From: Onchidella celtica
Taxonomy: Eukaryota > Mollusca > Gastropoda > Systellommatophora > Onchidiidae
NCBI GenBank assembly: GCA_963931925.1
Contig: OZ007569.1
Span: 72,344,118 to 72,408,117 of the forward strand
Length of the DNA stretch: 64,000 nt
Reading direction: 5' to 3'
Below are positions 1 to 10,137 of the stretch, piece after piece. Both the position numbers and the translations under genes were made by a program. A model generated the notes under the pieces. It was not told the origin of the DNA and made no database searches. It saw only the letters and a list, made by a program, of their open reading frames with translations. Every line of letters starts with the position of its first letter. Position 1 is the first letter of the stretch.

Positions 1-1
1 T

Positions 2-1072
2 ACAGGACAAGAAGGTAATCTCGGGTCTGTACTTAAAGGCCTTAACTACAGATGTGTTCTATTCAACAACTCTGACCCAGAACCCATGGGTAGAAAGCAA
101 CAGTTGTTACGCTTAGTTAACATCATGAATGATTTGGTTACAGGGAAAGACCTGTTTACCAAGAGAATATTCAGTTATGCTGAAACAAAACGTGAGGAGC
201 TTGGTGGTGAAGAAATTATGGCCACAATAGATTCCATGATAGAAAGGTTTAATAACCCAGACCAGGCCTTAAATGAGCCGGAGAACCTGCGAGAGGATGT
301 TGACAAATTAAAAAACAATCTTTCAACTCTAGGAGAATTTGATTTGACCAGGGTTTATAGCTCCCTTGAGGTGGTCCAGAAACAGAAGGAAGAGTTGAAT
401 GGGGAGTCTTTAGCAAATTTGGTCACCCCGGGGAAGCAAAATTTAAATGACGTTAAAACTCAAGTTGATAGGAAAATCATACAAAAGGTGTCTGAAGAGG
501 TGAAGAAAGTTATCCTTAATGAGGGTGGTATTCAAAATATTGTTTTTGCCAAGCAGAAGGTTATGGAAGACATGGAACAAATATATGAGAAATATAAACC
601 TGACATCGCATTGAAGGTAAGGGAAAAACTTCAGAAATATCCATTTGTCAAAAAAGGTGAACATACTTTCACAAAGAGTGTTACAGAAGAGAATAAAAAA
701 GCTGTGGACAGAAAAGTGCCCAACACTGAGGAGGCTATTGCATCAGGGGCAAGTGAAGAGCACGGCAAGTATTTATTAGTCAGCTGTGCTGAGGTTAAAC
801 GTATTGTCACCCAGGAGGTGTCTGAAGAGATGGAGACGGAATTACGTATGAAAGTGCCTGACACTGAAATAATTATCAATACAAAGGTGACTGAAGAGGT
901 CAAGAAATATATATGTGACAGCTCAGTCCAAGCTAGATGCAGAAAGGACGTCACAAAGGAAGTGGCTATAGAGATGCATAAAAGAGTTGACGGAATGATA
1001 TCTGACATTAAACCCACCATCGCACCAAAGGTAAGTGAAGAACTTGAAAAATATGAACGTAATAATAATTAA
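2..1072 (+). CDS. GIMAP/AIG1-type GTPase, 3' part (5' end outside window)
   Basis: The frame is open from base 2, so the gene begins to the left of the window. The first residues (about 44-70: LNYRCVLFNN) match the end of the AIG1/GIMAP G domain, where an R-x-x-x-FNN block follows the last strands. The next segment (LLRLVNIMNDLVTGKDLFTK) is the usual helix after it. GIMAPs are small GTPases linked to immunity and membrane or lipid-droplet surfaces; that role is family knowledge. The remaining 280 or so residues are charged and helical, built from about nine degenerate 20-24-residue units around a V-[ST]-E-E-[VM]-K-K core, which suggests a long coiled coil. The TAA at 1070-1072 falls inside this repeat array: decayed units continue downstream in another frame, so the stop may reflect a frameshift. 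No intron is visible. The family call rests on a short piece of G domain. Confidence 0.72.
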   Translation, partial: TGQEGNLGSVLKGLNYRCVLFNNSDPEPMGRKQQLLRLVNIMNDLVTGKDLFTKRIFSYAETKREELGGEEIMATIDSMIERFNNPDQALNEPENLREDVDKLKNNLSTLGEFDLTRVYSSLEVVQKQKEELNGESLANLVTPGKQNLNDVKTQVDRKIIQKVSEEVKKVILNEGGIQNIVFAKQKVMEDMEQIYEKYKPDIALKVREKLQKYPFVKKGEHTFTKSVTEENKKAVDRKVPNTEEAIASGASEEHGKYLLVSCAEVKRIVTQEVSEEMETELRMKVPDTEIIINTKVTEEVKKYICDSSVQARCRKDVTKEVAIEMHKRVDGMISDIKPTIAPKVSEELEKYERNNN

Positions 1073-1330
1073 AGTTAAACAGACCATCACGCAGGATATG
1101 ACTGAAGAAATAACCAAATGATAGCATTGCCGAGTGGACCATTTAATTAAACTGATGATGACTGAAAGTGTGAAGAAATATATTATAAATATAATAATAT
1201 ATGACAATGTAGCTCCATTTTGTTCTATTTCCAAATGGAAGTAAAGAACTGTAATCAAATTTAACAAACTGAAGGCGGCTGAATGTGTGCAGAAATCAAG
1301 AAAAGTACAATATATAATAAAGTTAAAATG
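1073..1330 (+). pseudogene. Decayed coiled-coil repeat units after the GIMAP stop
   Basis: From 1074, one frame off the gene, the sequence reads VKQTITQDMTEEITK then a stop, matching the repeat units of the preceding protein. Further weak matches (MMTESVKKYI near 1155-1185, LKAAECVQKS near 1267-1300) follow. These look like additional repeat units lost to frame-shifting mutations. An AATAAA at 1316-1321 could be the polyadenylation signal of the gene. Confidence 0.5.
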
Positions 1331-2950
1331 GGGATGTCTTAAAAAACGTATCACTTTGAAAGGGTATTTTAATGCTAGAACTATGAATTATAAACAAGTG
1401 ATAGTTCTTGAGAGAGATAGCAATGGTTATTTGATTATACTTGCAGTGACTTATGCATAAAGGAGCAAACTGGTCATAAAATGAATTGTACAGCAAAGTT
1501 GGCCATTCAGTGTTAGTATATGTGAGGAAGAATACAGAACCTCATTAGAGTTTGTAATGTTTGCTTGTGTTCCAAATCATTTTGAGGTGGTCGAGATGTT
1601 TCTTTTTGTATGTTTCTCGCTTTAAAAACTTAAGTTAGTTACTCATGTAGTACTAAATATGAGATTTTAAAGGAAGTAGTATCAACAAATAAACGTCACA
1701 ACAACAACTCCTTCTTGAGGTTGGCTGATGACAGATCCGAGTGGAGAGCCATGATCACCAATGTCAGGGCAACTGATGATGATGAGGATGGTGATGTTTA
1801 TAAATACACTTTTCTGTGTGCCTATCCATTTGTATGTTATGCCTTATGTGTGTAAGCTTAAATGATTAATGTACTCTTTCTATGGGTTGCTGTTTATTCT
1901 GTTATGCTTTGGACACACCTTTTTATACAAACATTTTTAGATACCTACAGTCCATATTGTAGTCATGCACATTAATATTTTGAACAATGCGAATATAGCC
2001 TATCAATATCAGTAAATGAAATTGAAATTGCTTTTTGTTGTGTGGTTGTGTTTTCTCCATGTGAACATTTGTAATGAAATGTTCTGAACAGTAACATATA
2101 TTGTATCAATTTAATGTCAGGTTTTCTTTGGTATGATGAAGCAAATGGTATATACATGTATTATAATTCCTTCAGTCGTGCCTCACTGACACAGCTATTT
2201 TTCCATTTTTCTAGTTGTCATCAGAAGTGTACAAAACATGACAATGATTAGATAAGTGATTGTGCCTGTTTTCTAAGAGCAGTTGACCCCAGATATTATA
2301 TGACACCACGTATCAGTTGTTTGTCTGTGTGTGACTGGTTATCAAGTGTCATATTTTGTTGGTACCACAATCAGAACATTACTTAAAACGGTGAAATATC
2401 CAGAAATTATCATGAACATTTAAATGACATTCATGTACAGCATTTTAGAAGATCTTATGCCCAAAACTGTAAATATCTTTTTTCTTCCCTTTTCCTTTTT
2501 TACTGTTTGGTCGTGTTAAATATTTTTATGAGAGTCATGGTGTAGCCTACTGAACTGGATGTATTGGCTCCATATTTCGCTAAGTTATGTGTCCTTTAAT
2601 TCGCATTGTGATTTTACATGATAAGTTCACATGACCTGAGGGCTCACTGAACTTAGTGAGGTTAGCTGCTAACCAGCTTAGGCACTATCTGCGGAGCTGA
2701 TTAGAATAAAATGTGCCATAATGATGTACAGTCATTTTGGACATCTTTTTTCTTATGCATTTTTGTTTCTGATGGTATAATTCTTACTCTTTGTATTGTA
2801 AGCCATGTATTATGATATTGATAGGTGTATTTCTTGCATGAAAATGTTGTTTATTCATTTAAATATGGAGACAAAGTTTTTTTCTGTGACGTTGACGTTA
2901 TCATTTTTTAAGTTTATTCATTGATTTCCTTCTTCATTGGAGCCTTAAGT
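1331..2950. other. Noncoding AT-rich stretch
   Basis: No coding region is supported. It contains a second AATAAA at 1688-1693 and, at 1709-1795, a probable LINE tail listed separately. Part of 2650-2880 resembles 8310-8700. Confidence 0.6.
1709..1795 (+). mobile_element. RTE-like LINE 3' end relic
   Basis: Reads FLRLADDRSEWRAMITNV, the form of the extreme C-terminus of RTE-type LINE ORFs (LA-x-DR-x-x-WR). A run of GAT triplets follows, and RTE elements often end in such simple repeats. The larger RTE LINE near 10.1-13.4 kb has the same kind of ending. Only this short 5'-truncated piece is recognisable. Confidence 0.42.
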
Positions 2951-2994
2951 CTTAAGCATTTAATTTTTTGTATTTTTTGTATTTGTATAACTCT

Positions 2995-3165
2995 TTAATC
3001 CCATTTGGGAAATTTCCCTTTGTGCCATTGCAGCCCAGTTATAACTGGAGCAGGCACGTTGTCGCCACAGTGCAGCGCCGGTCGGTGTTTTTTTTTTGTG
3101 TGTGTGGGGGGTTGGGGAGATGAGGGGGGAGGGGGAGGGACTAGCAGGGATGAATTTTAATTCTT
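2995..3165 (-). mobile_element. Partial SINE tail (same family as 5330-5718)
   Basis: The stretch with tttgtgccattgcagccc, cagtgcagc, and a T-run followed by a G-rich run matches 5320-5440, the distal part of the SINE at 5330-5718. The tRNA head and core are absent. Confidence 0.5.
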
Positions 3166-3505
3166 ATTAACTCTTTGGTCAGTATCTGTGAACCTTTTGT
3201 CTTTGGATTTACATACAGTATGTGCACATGATAAACTTACATGATATAATGTTCACTGTGTCAGGTAAAGGTTTTCAAATGAATGACTTTGAAGGAGGCC
3301 TCTCCATTTGTAAGTCACAAAGTTCAGATTTTAATATATATATAGATATATATATATTATTGTACAGTAATTGTCAATTGTGGAGGCTTTCATTAATTTT
3401 GTAGGAGCAGATGATAACAGCGAATGATTTAGAATTTTCTTTTTAACATTTACTGTTGTCACTTGAATGAAATATTATATCACAGCAATAGCCAGGCTTG
3501 TTCAG
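3166..3505. other. Noncoding stretch before solo LTR
   Basis: No coding signal. It contains a short TA-rich simple repeat near 3332-3358. The last five bases (TTCAG) are the target duplication of the solo LTR that follows. Confidence 0.6.
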
Positions 3506-4621
3506 TGTCACAAATCCCAGACTGGGAGATGTAATAAGTTATGACAGGACAACAATCACGAACGAACAAGTTTAACACTTAACAGAACAACCCATCAGAC
3601 TCACACATTTATTAAACATAATTATACATATAATAGCGCAATTACATACATGATATTATTGAAATGACTTGCCGTACAACGGCCTTATTCTCACACACAC
3701 TCTCCCTCGGATCCACAATCCGGTAGTTACTCCTAAAGGCACTTCGGCCTCAGCCTCTCCCCTCAGGGTCTTAATAGCACCTTAGTAATTCACTGGCACC
3801 GCAGTCTCTCCATATCACCTCCTATTGTCATACAACTTATCAGTTCACTTGCCCATCAACATGGCAATACTATGGTATCTCATTCACTCTCATATCTACG
3901 TCCCTGTCCGTGGCCTGACTGCCACGACTTTAGGTGCCTCTACTGTCCTACACCGACAGTCTCACTTCTGGCCTATGTATGGCCTCCGGCCCTATGCTGG
4001 CCTATCACTTGTGCTCATCGAGGTGGCTCTTCGGCCCCGTCCCCGACACCTACAAGAATAACATTACATTGGTATAACACCCTTCCATTCTATTCACTCC
4101 ACCTCTCCTTACAACTCATGAAGTGTACACATAATAGTTCACCTTTCACTCACCACACATCTTACGGTAACACATCTCCATCGGAGTATACAATACTCAC
4201 TCGTGCTACAAATCCATGAACTCACTTTCATCTATCGCTCATGGCGCACATTGCTATATCCAATATCAAGGACTTCCACATTCCTCACATATACTTATTC
4301 ACATCATGGTAATAGACGAATATAATATAATACATCAATCATAATAATCAATCAACGTTCTACATACCAGTCATTACTGGAAAGACTCTCTCGCTAGTCT
4401 TCTCGACTGCTCCCTTTATGTCCGCCCGATGGGCTCTTATTCACAGGTCCGCTCCGTAGGACCTTCTAACTTGCAGTGATAGTAATGCCGCGCTTTCGCC
4501 TCATTCAGACCCCCCCCACTACTCACAACAGCACGCTTAACTTGCTGTCTACTGTGAGCCCTTCTTACTCTACACCCGCTCTGTAGCAATCCCCTTAATT
4601 GCACTCACTCCACTCGTGACA
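3506..4621 (-). mobile_element. Solo LTR of the Gmr1-like family (copy A), TSD TTCAG
   Basis: Begins TGTCACAAATCCCAG and ends CACTCGTGACA, the inverted LTR termini of this family. It is flanked by TTCAG at 3501-3505 and 4622-4626, a perfect 5-bp target duplication. No internal region remains, so this is a solo LTR left by LTR-LTR recombination. Most of it is almost the same as the LTRs of E3, but the last 120 or so bases (about 4500-4615, the start of U3 in element orientation) are unlike them. AATAAA lies in sense on the minus strand (tttatt near 3608). Confidence 0.92.
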
Positions 4622-4626
4622 TTCAG

Positions 4627-5032
4627 TGGTACAAAAATATTTTCTCATATTAAATGTACAGAAAACAAAGGAGGTTGTCATTGATTTGAGGACAAATACG
4701 CCACCTTCATCACTGTTAAGCACTGGTAATAAAGAGGTTGAGTGAGTTGAACATGACAAGTATTTGGACATAAATATCCACCTCATTCTACATTGGCACG
4801 GCATTTTGCAAATGTCCACTCAAGAGCCAGTCAGAGAATGTACTTTCTATGCAAGTTAAGACCCTTTATTGCTGATAAAACACGATTTTTCTTGATCTAT
4901 AAAACCACAATCGAAAGCATAGTAAAATATTTTATTACAGCATGGAAAAGCAATGCCAGAGAAAGTGAAAAGATGGAACTGATACATCAAGAAAACATGC
5001 AACATGACAGACATGGCATTTTTCAGCTTTGA
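4627..5032 (+). pseudogene. CR1/L2-like LINE reverse transcriptase C-terminal relic
   Basis: Two frames together read the C-terminal RT and thumb region typical of CR1/L2-like LINEs: LNVQKTKEVVIDLR near 4645-4690, then in a different frame SQRMYFLCKLRPF near 4830-4870 and ESIVKYFITAWKSNAR near 4910-4960. Stops and a frameshift separate them. Solo LTR copy A lies directly at its left edge, so the LTR probably inserted into this relic. No endonuclease or catalytic RT motifs remain. Confidence 0.6.
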
Positions 5033-5329
5033 CCACCTGTACTCATAATATTAGTGTGACGAAATTTATTTCTGTCTTAATTAGTGACAATCACCATCCC
5101 CTGATTTCTAGATCATCCTGGAGTGACACGATAATACACATTAAAGCAAACAGAGAAAGATACAGAAGATTGTTTTTGTCCCCTCAGTTCGCCTCCTCAA
5201 CAAGATATTGATGTTTGCTTTTTTTTTCTTAGGTTCCATGCCATGTTACTTCATGTAAAATACTTGTTACTGAATTGTCATTATATTTTTTTTTATGCGT
5301 ATTTGTGTATATGCCTACTTTTTAATACC

Positions 5330-5718
5330 TTCGTGTCATTGCAGTCCAGTTGCAACTAGAGTAGACAAGTTGTATCCACAGTGCAGCACTGTCGGTGGTT
5401 TTTTTTTTTTGAGGAGGAAGGGGGGGGGGGTAGGAGTACGTTTTTTATTTAAGTTTGTTCAGGCAGCAGCCTGGGCCTGCTCTTCTCGATTTCCAACAGC
5501 CAAGGTATCTTTAGCATGTGCAACATTCACACGGGCACTCCAAGTTTTTCATCGTTATCTGAGAAGACCAGGTGCTCGACCCTAACTGCCATATGATCAA
5601 GGACAGGAAAATAGCAGAAAAATCCCAAAATTCCAACGTGCCTGCACCGACGGGGATTCGAACCTGGTACCTTCAGCATGAGAGGCAAACACCTTGCCTC
5701 TAGACCACCGCGTCCCCA
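5330..5718 (-). mobile_element. tRNA-derived SINE with conserved central core, copy 1
   Basis: On the minus strand the head at 5718 reads like a tRNA: an A-box-like TGGTCTAGAGG and a B-box GGTTCGAATCC (5651-5661), suited to RNA polymerase III. A core follows with a sequence like CTTGGCTGTTGGAAATCG, then a tail with a C-run, an A-run and a distal unique end. A second copy at 14560-14885 shares head and core. It resembles the deeply conserved-core SINE superfamilies of metazoans, but I cannot name the family. Open frames across it are spurious. Confidence 0.75.
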
Positions 5719-6451
5719 TGTTACATGTGTATGTATGTAAATAATATGATGCATAAGATGTGTGTACATGTAGGCCTATCATGTTTGTAATCTTCAGACA
5801 TGTCAGTGAAAGTGCATTTCTCTCATGGGATAATAATATGATTATCTTATCTAACTATAATGGAGCTAGAGGGTGAACTTGTAAACACCTAAAACTCCAT
5901 GACTACGCCATAAAAAAATTATGAAACATGGTGCACTGCATCATTTTTTGACGAAGAGTTACGTAGACACATTCATTTTCAACTAAAATCAGCCTTTACT
6001 ATATTAAAATGTTTTCAGCCGCAAAAACAGAGACGCATTTTCGTCGAGTAGAATCAAAAAGCCTGATTGGAAATTCCGTCCTTGATTTCTCTTTACACAT
6101 TGGTGGTCGAAAATCAATGTAATCACATCTGTGTATTTCTGCTTACGTTCTAGTATTAGTCATTGCATCGAATCCAAATGCTGTTTTTAATGTAGCCTAG
6201 ATCTAGATAAAAGGTTGGGCTACTGCAAAGAATGTACAAGATTTATCTTGCGCGGGTCAGCTTGTCTTATTGATTTGTATTTATGTTTTTGGAAGTTTTG
6301 TCCAAAATAGGGAAAGAAGAAAGAACTTTTTTTCTTTAATCTGTTGATTAATGTTAGAAAATTTGATTCACTGGTACATGCTGAAATAATTGTTGGTGTT
6401 CTTTGCTAATGCGTATCCTTCATCAACTGCTGTTGACATGCTCACATTATA
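5719..6451. other. Noncoding stretch
   Basis: No coding signal on either strand. The motif actataatggagct near 5855-5867 recurs near 60190 at the end of another interspersed repeat. Confidence 0.55.
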
Positions 6452-6920
6452 TGTGAGGGGCCCTAGTGAAATGGACCACATGTCGCGCTCGGCACTTTCC
6501 AGATAGGACCCAAAACTAGGTGGATAGGGATGGGGACTCCCCAGCCCTAAAATGCGGCTAAATCAGCTTTTTGGCATAAATAGATTCCTCAATCATTTCT
6601 TTATGCCTGTTCAAAAGGATTTCAATGCATTCCGCCTATAAATACATGTATATATATATTTTTCTTAACCATGCTAATGGTCTTTTTATATCGTATTTTC
6701 GTTGACTTCAAATAATTATGTTTTTCTCAAAAGTAACTTTTTTCCCCTGCCACCTTGAATTGAAATCGCCATAATATGGTCAAATTTCAACATTTTTACA
6801 TGAAATAAAGTGCATTTTTCTCAGGACAGTTTTTACTTTCATAGTATTATTACATAGCCTTAACTCAATTTTGAAAAAAAAAAATTGTCAGTGTGGACCA
6901 TTTCCCAAGGGCACCTCACA
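6452..6920. mobile_element. TIR DNA element (MITE-like), TATA target duplication
   Basis: The ends 6452-6480 and 6892-6920 form a 29-bp terminal inverted repeat with 25 matches. TATA lies immediately outside on each side (6448-6451 and 6921-6924). The 469-bp body has no open frame, so this is a non-autonomous element. The superfamily cannot be told from the termini alone. Confidence 0.7.
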
Positions 6921-9900
6921 TATATAGACTTATATAGTGATGTATAACATGTTTTTCATTATGTATTGACTCCAAGTATTGCTTTTAACTATGTCCTTCA
7001 ATGTGCATTCTGACTTGAAATGACACTTAAAGGGACATTTCTTGTCTCCAAAACGTGTTTTTGATGTTTCTAACAAAGATGAAAGGTGACTTCATGATAT
7101 TTTAATGTTTCTGTTATTAATGTTAATTCATCTTAAAATGATGATGGGGATGAGGGGGCAAGGAAAAAGTGTGTGTCCATGTGCAGCAAACATGGCAGAT
7201 TGGACATCCCTGAAGATTTCGAAAGAATAATATTCAGAATGTGAATGAGCAGAAAGTTTACAAGGAAGTTTTTCACCAATGTGAACATTAATTTGAAGAT
7301 AGTTTGGCGACATTTTTTAAATAAAGTTTTGTTTGTAAATTATGTCTTTAATGTTGGTTTTTTTTTGCCCTGATTATTTTTCGAGGTCCTGGACAGCATT
7401 CGTAATTTACTGTCTTCTAAATCATGACATACTATTGTATTTTGTTTTTCAGTCAGCTGCAAAGTAATTGTAAAGTCACATTTTCATTGTTTTGTTTGTC
7501 ATTGTGTTTTTGATTAGTAATTTGTTAGTAGTCAAGACAGACAATAATTATAAAATACATGTACATGTCCTGGATTATCTCTCCTTTTAAATGCAGGAAT
7601 TAATTTATGTAAAAACTGTTGTTAGGATCATTTTGTGAGTATTTTCCTAGCAACTGTTATTCATGTCATCTTTAACTGGTGGACTTAGTTACATGTATTT
7701 ACTACTGAAATTTGCTTTTCTTTTTTTTTACCTTAGAAGTTGGATTAGTGTAGAAGGTGCACTATTACATTATGGCACAATATTGCTTTTGAAGATGTGA
7801 CCATCTGATAATAATTTCAAATGGCTAACAGTAGGCAAAAAAGGTATCATATTCTAGATCTATCCAAATTCAGTGGCCAGAGATGTCGCGGTTATTTGGC
7901 AGTTTTTTTTGCATTACTCAACCTTTTGCGGTCACATGACTAGGCAGGGACTACCATTAAAGATAACATTTTTAGCAATATAATCAGCTTTCTTGAGCTG
8001 TATATTGACAAACTTAAAAATATGTACTAACAAAGAAACTCGAATTATCTCCTAGTAGTCCTAGACACTGTTTTCAGCAGGAGAACAGCCAGACAAAAGT
8101 TTACAGCCTCGTCTCACTGATGCTGGTCAAAATTCTTTGTGTTTATGTAATAAAATGTATTCAGCCGTCCATGCTGCACTCAGGATAGTCAGCTGAAGCA
8201 CATTATTTTATTAGAATAATAATTATATAGGCCCAAATATACACTGTGTTAAAAGGAGCAATGCCTACATAAAGTGGGGGCAGACCAGACTTCAGGAAGT
8301 TAGAAAGTTAGCCATTAAGTAGCTGAGAGCTGATCAGAATAAAATGTGTCAAAATATGATTCTGGGGTTATTGTATCTGATACCCAGTTGAAACAGTTGG
8401 TCCATGCCCCATCATAAAGATAAATGTTGATGTTGATGTCAATAAGTGTATTTTTCTGCATGGATTTGGGATCATTCCCAATGTATATTAATTTTTTTTT
8501 TCTCACAGTACTAAAGAATAGCAGTGTAATCAAATGTTTAATGATTGATGTATCCCCAAATTCTGTTTTCTCTTGTTTAGTGCACCTTTCTTTTTATTGG
8601 CTTATTTGTCACTGACAGTAATGTAAAATGTTGTTTATTATCATAATTGTGTTTTGCTTTTAAATTTTTGCTTATTCATTTTAAAATAGAAGCAAATCTT
8701 CTTCCTGCAGTGGTCCCAGTTTTATGTACATGTATATATTCGGTGCTTTTCTTGAACAAGGCTTAAATCTTGTGGGCAATTTAGTAGGTAGCCAATCTGA
8801 TTTTTCATTACATGTATACATGTATATATTTATTATAGCAGAATACCATAGCTCATAGCCAGAAAGAACTCATTCTTCTGCTATTGCAATAGCTAAATTT
8901 TTAAGGCAGATTTTTAAAATCTGTGCGCCACCGACAGAAAATGCCAAGTAGCCATTTTTATGCATGCATAGCAAACAAGAAAATGTAACCATACAGTTGA
9001 AACTTCTTAAAACAAGAGACACCAGTACACATTATACTATACATGCATACAAAGCTTAATCTCTTTAAATGGATTTCTGAACATTATATGTTTGAAATTT
9101 TTAAGCTAAAAATGGCTTTGGAGATTTTGCATTTTCTCTGTGGAGAGGTAGGAAAGTCAGTTTTTTACTTTCAAACTTTCAAAAACTAACCACTCAGTGA
9201 ATAGACAAGACGTTTATGTCGAACTAAATAGTATTTTAGACCACTGCTAGTTAACAAATTCAAAGGACTGAAGTTTAAAATTCACCCTGTTCATGGACCA
9301 TAGAATCCAGACTTCATAATCTAAGTGCAAACAGTCTTTAGTTTATAGTAATTTTACATCATGTTCAAGACAGTGGAAAATGACAAACAATTGAATTTGT
9401 TCCACAGCTGTTCGTATTAGAAGTATGGACACTAGCACAGCAAAATGCTCCAACCACAGTAATAATGAGCATTAAATTTTGTATTTGGGCCTGTTTTTGA
9501 CTGGTGGATTGTTTGTTGTTCTTTTAAGAATATCACAAACATTTCCAACCAAACACAAGGTCATGACATTGTCTTGTTTCTGCATTCATATTAATAATGA
9601 AGATTTCACCCACCTTTATCAAAGATTGAATGAATGTTGATTTTTCGAATAGTGACAATGAAAACAGTGTTCTTTTGTTCCACTAGGAAATTAATGGTGC
9701 TGATTTCGCCAAGCCTCCCCCCCCCCCCCCCCAAGCAGTCCTACTTCAGTGCAGTAAATTACTGAAAGGATGTTACATGTATATATGTATTGCATTGAAT
9801 CCAGTTTTTGCTTTACTTTCCTGTCCATCAGAGCAAAATAATGATGTAAATTTATTAAAAAAAGAAAAGTGAAATTTAAAGATTTGTAATTATGATTTGA

Positions 9901-10137
9901 ATGACTTTTTAAAATTATGGATTTAAAATACGTGTAAATTTAAATTTCTGGACAGTAAACCACTGTTTACAAAAACGATATTTCAATCAGAACATACAGC
10001 GCACTATTCCTCACTTCCACTGCTTTAGAAAAGTTTTAATACAGCGTGCCGAGTATTAAACCTTTCCAGATGTGTTTTCCCAGGTTGGCAATGAAAGGAT
10101 GTGAAATGATTGTACAATATTTTATCCTTCATATATA
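6921..10137. other. Long noncoding stretch
   Basis: No coding region is supported; the open frames are short and AT-driven. A C homopolymer of about 16 lies at 9717-9732. 8310-8700 shares short blocks with 2650-2880. Many tacatgta-type motifs occur, for example near 7556-7566 and 8812-8826. Confidence 0.6.

Noticed and set aside
3825-4219. Plus-strand open frames of 78-129 codons repeated at 3.8, 44.0, 49.9 and 61.1 kb
   Set aside because: They are antisense readings of the same LTR. Their conservation reflects the repeat, not protein selection.
5640-5718. A free-standing tRNA gene on the minus strand (likewise near 14885)
   Set aside because: Box A and B are present, but the sequence runs directly into a shared SINE core and copy 2 has a decayed T arm; these are SINE heads.
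5527-5782. Minus-strand frames in the SINE (MGTRWSRGKV-type)
   Set aside because: They read through the tRNA-like head of a noncoding element.
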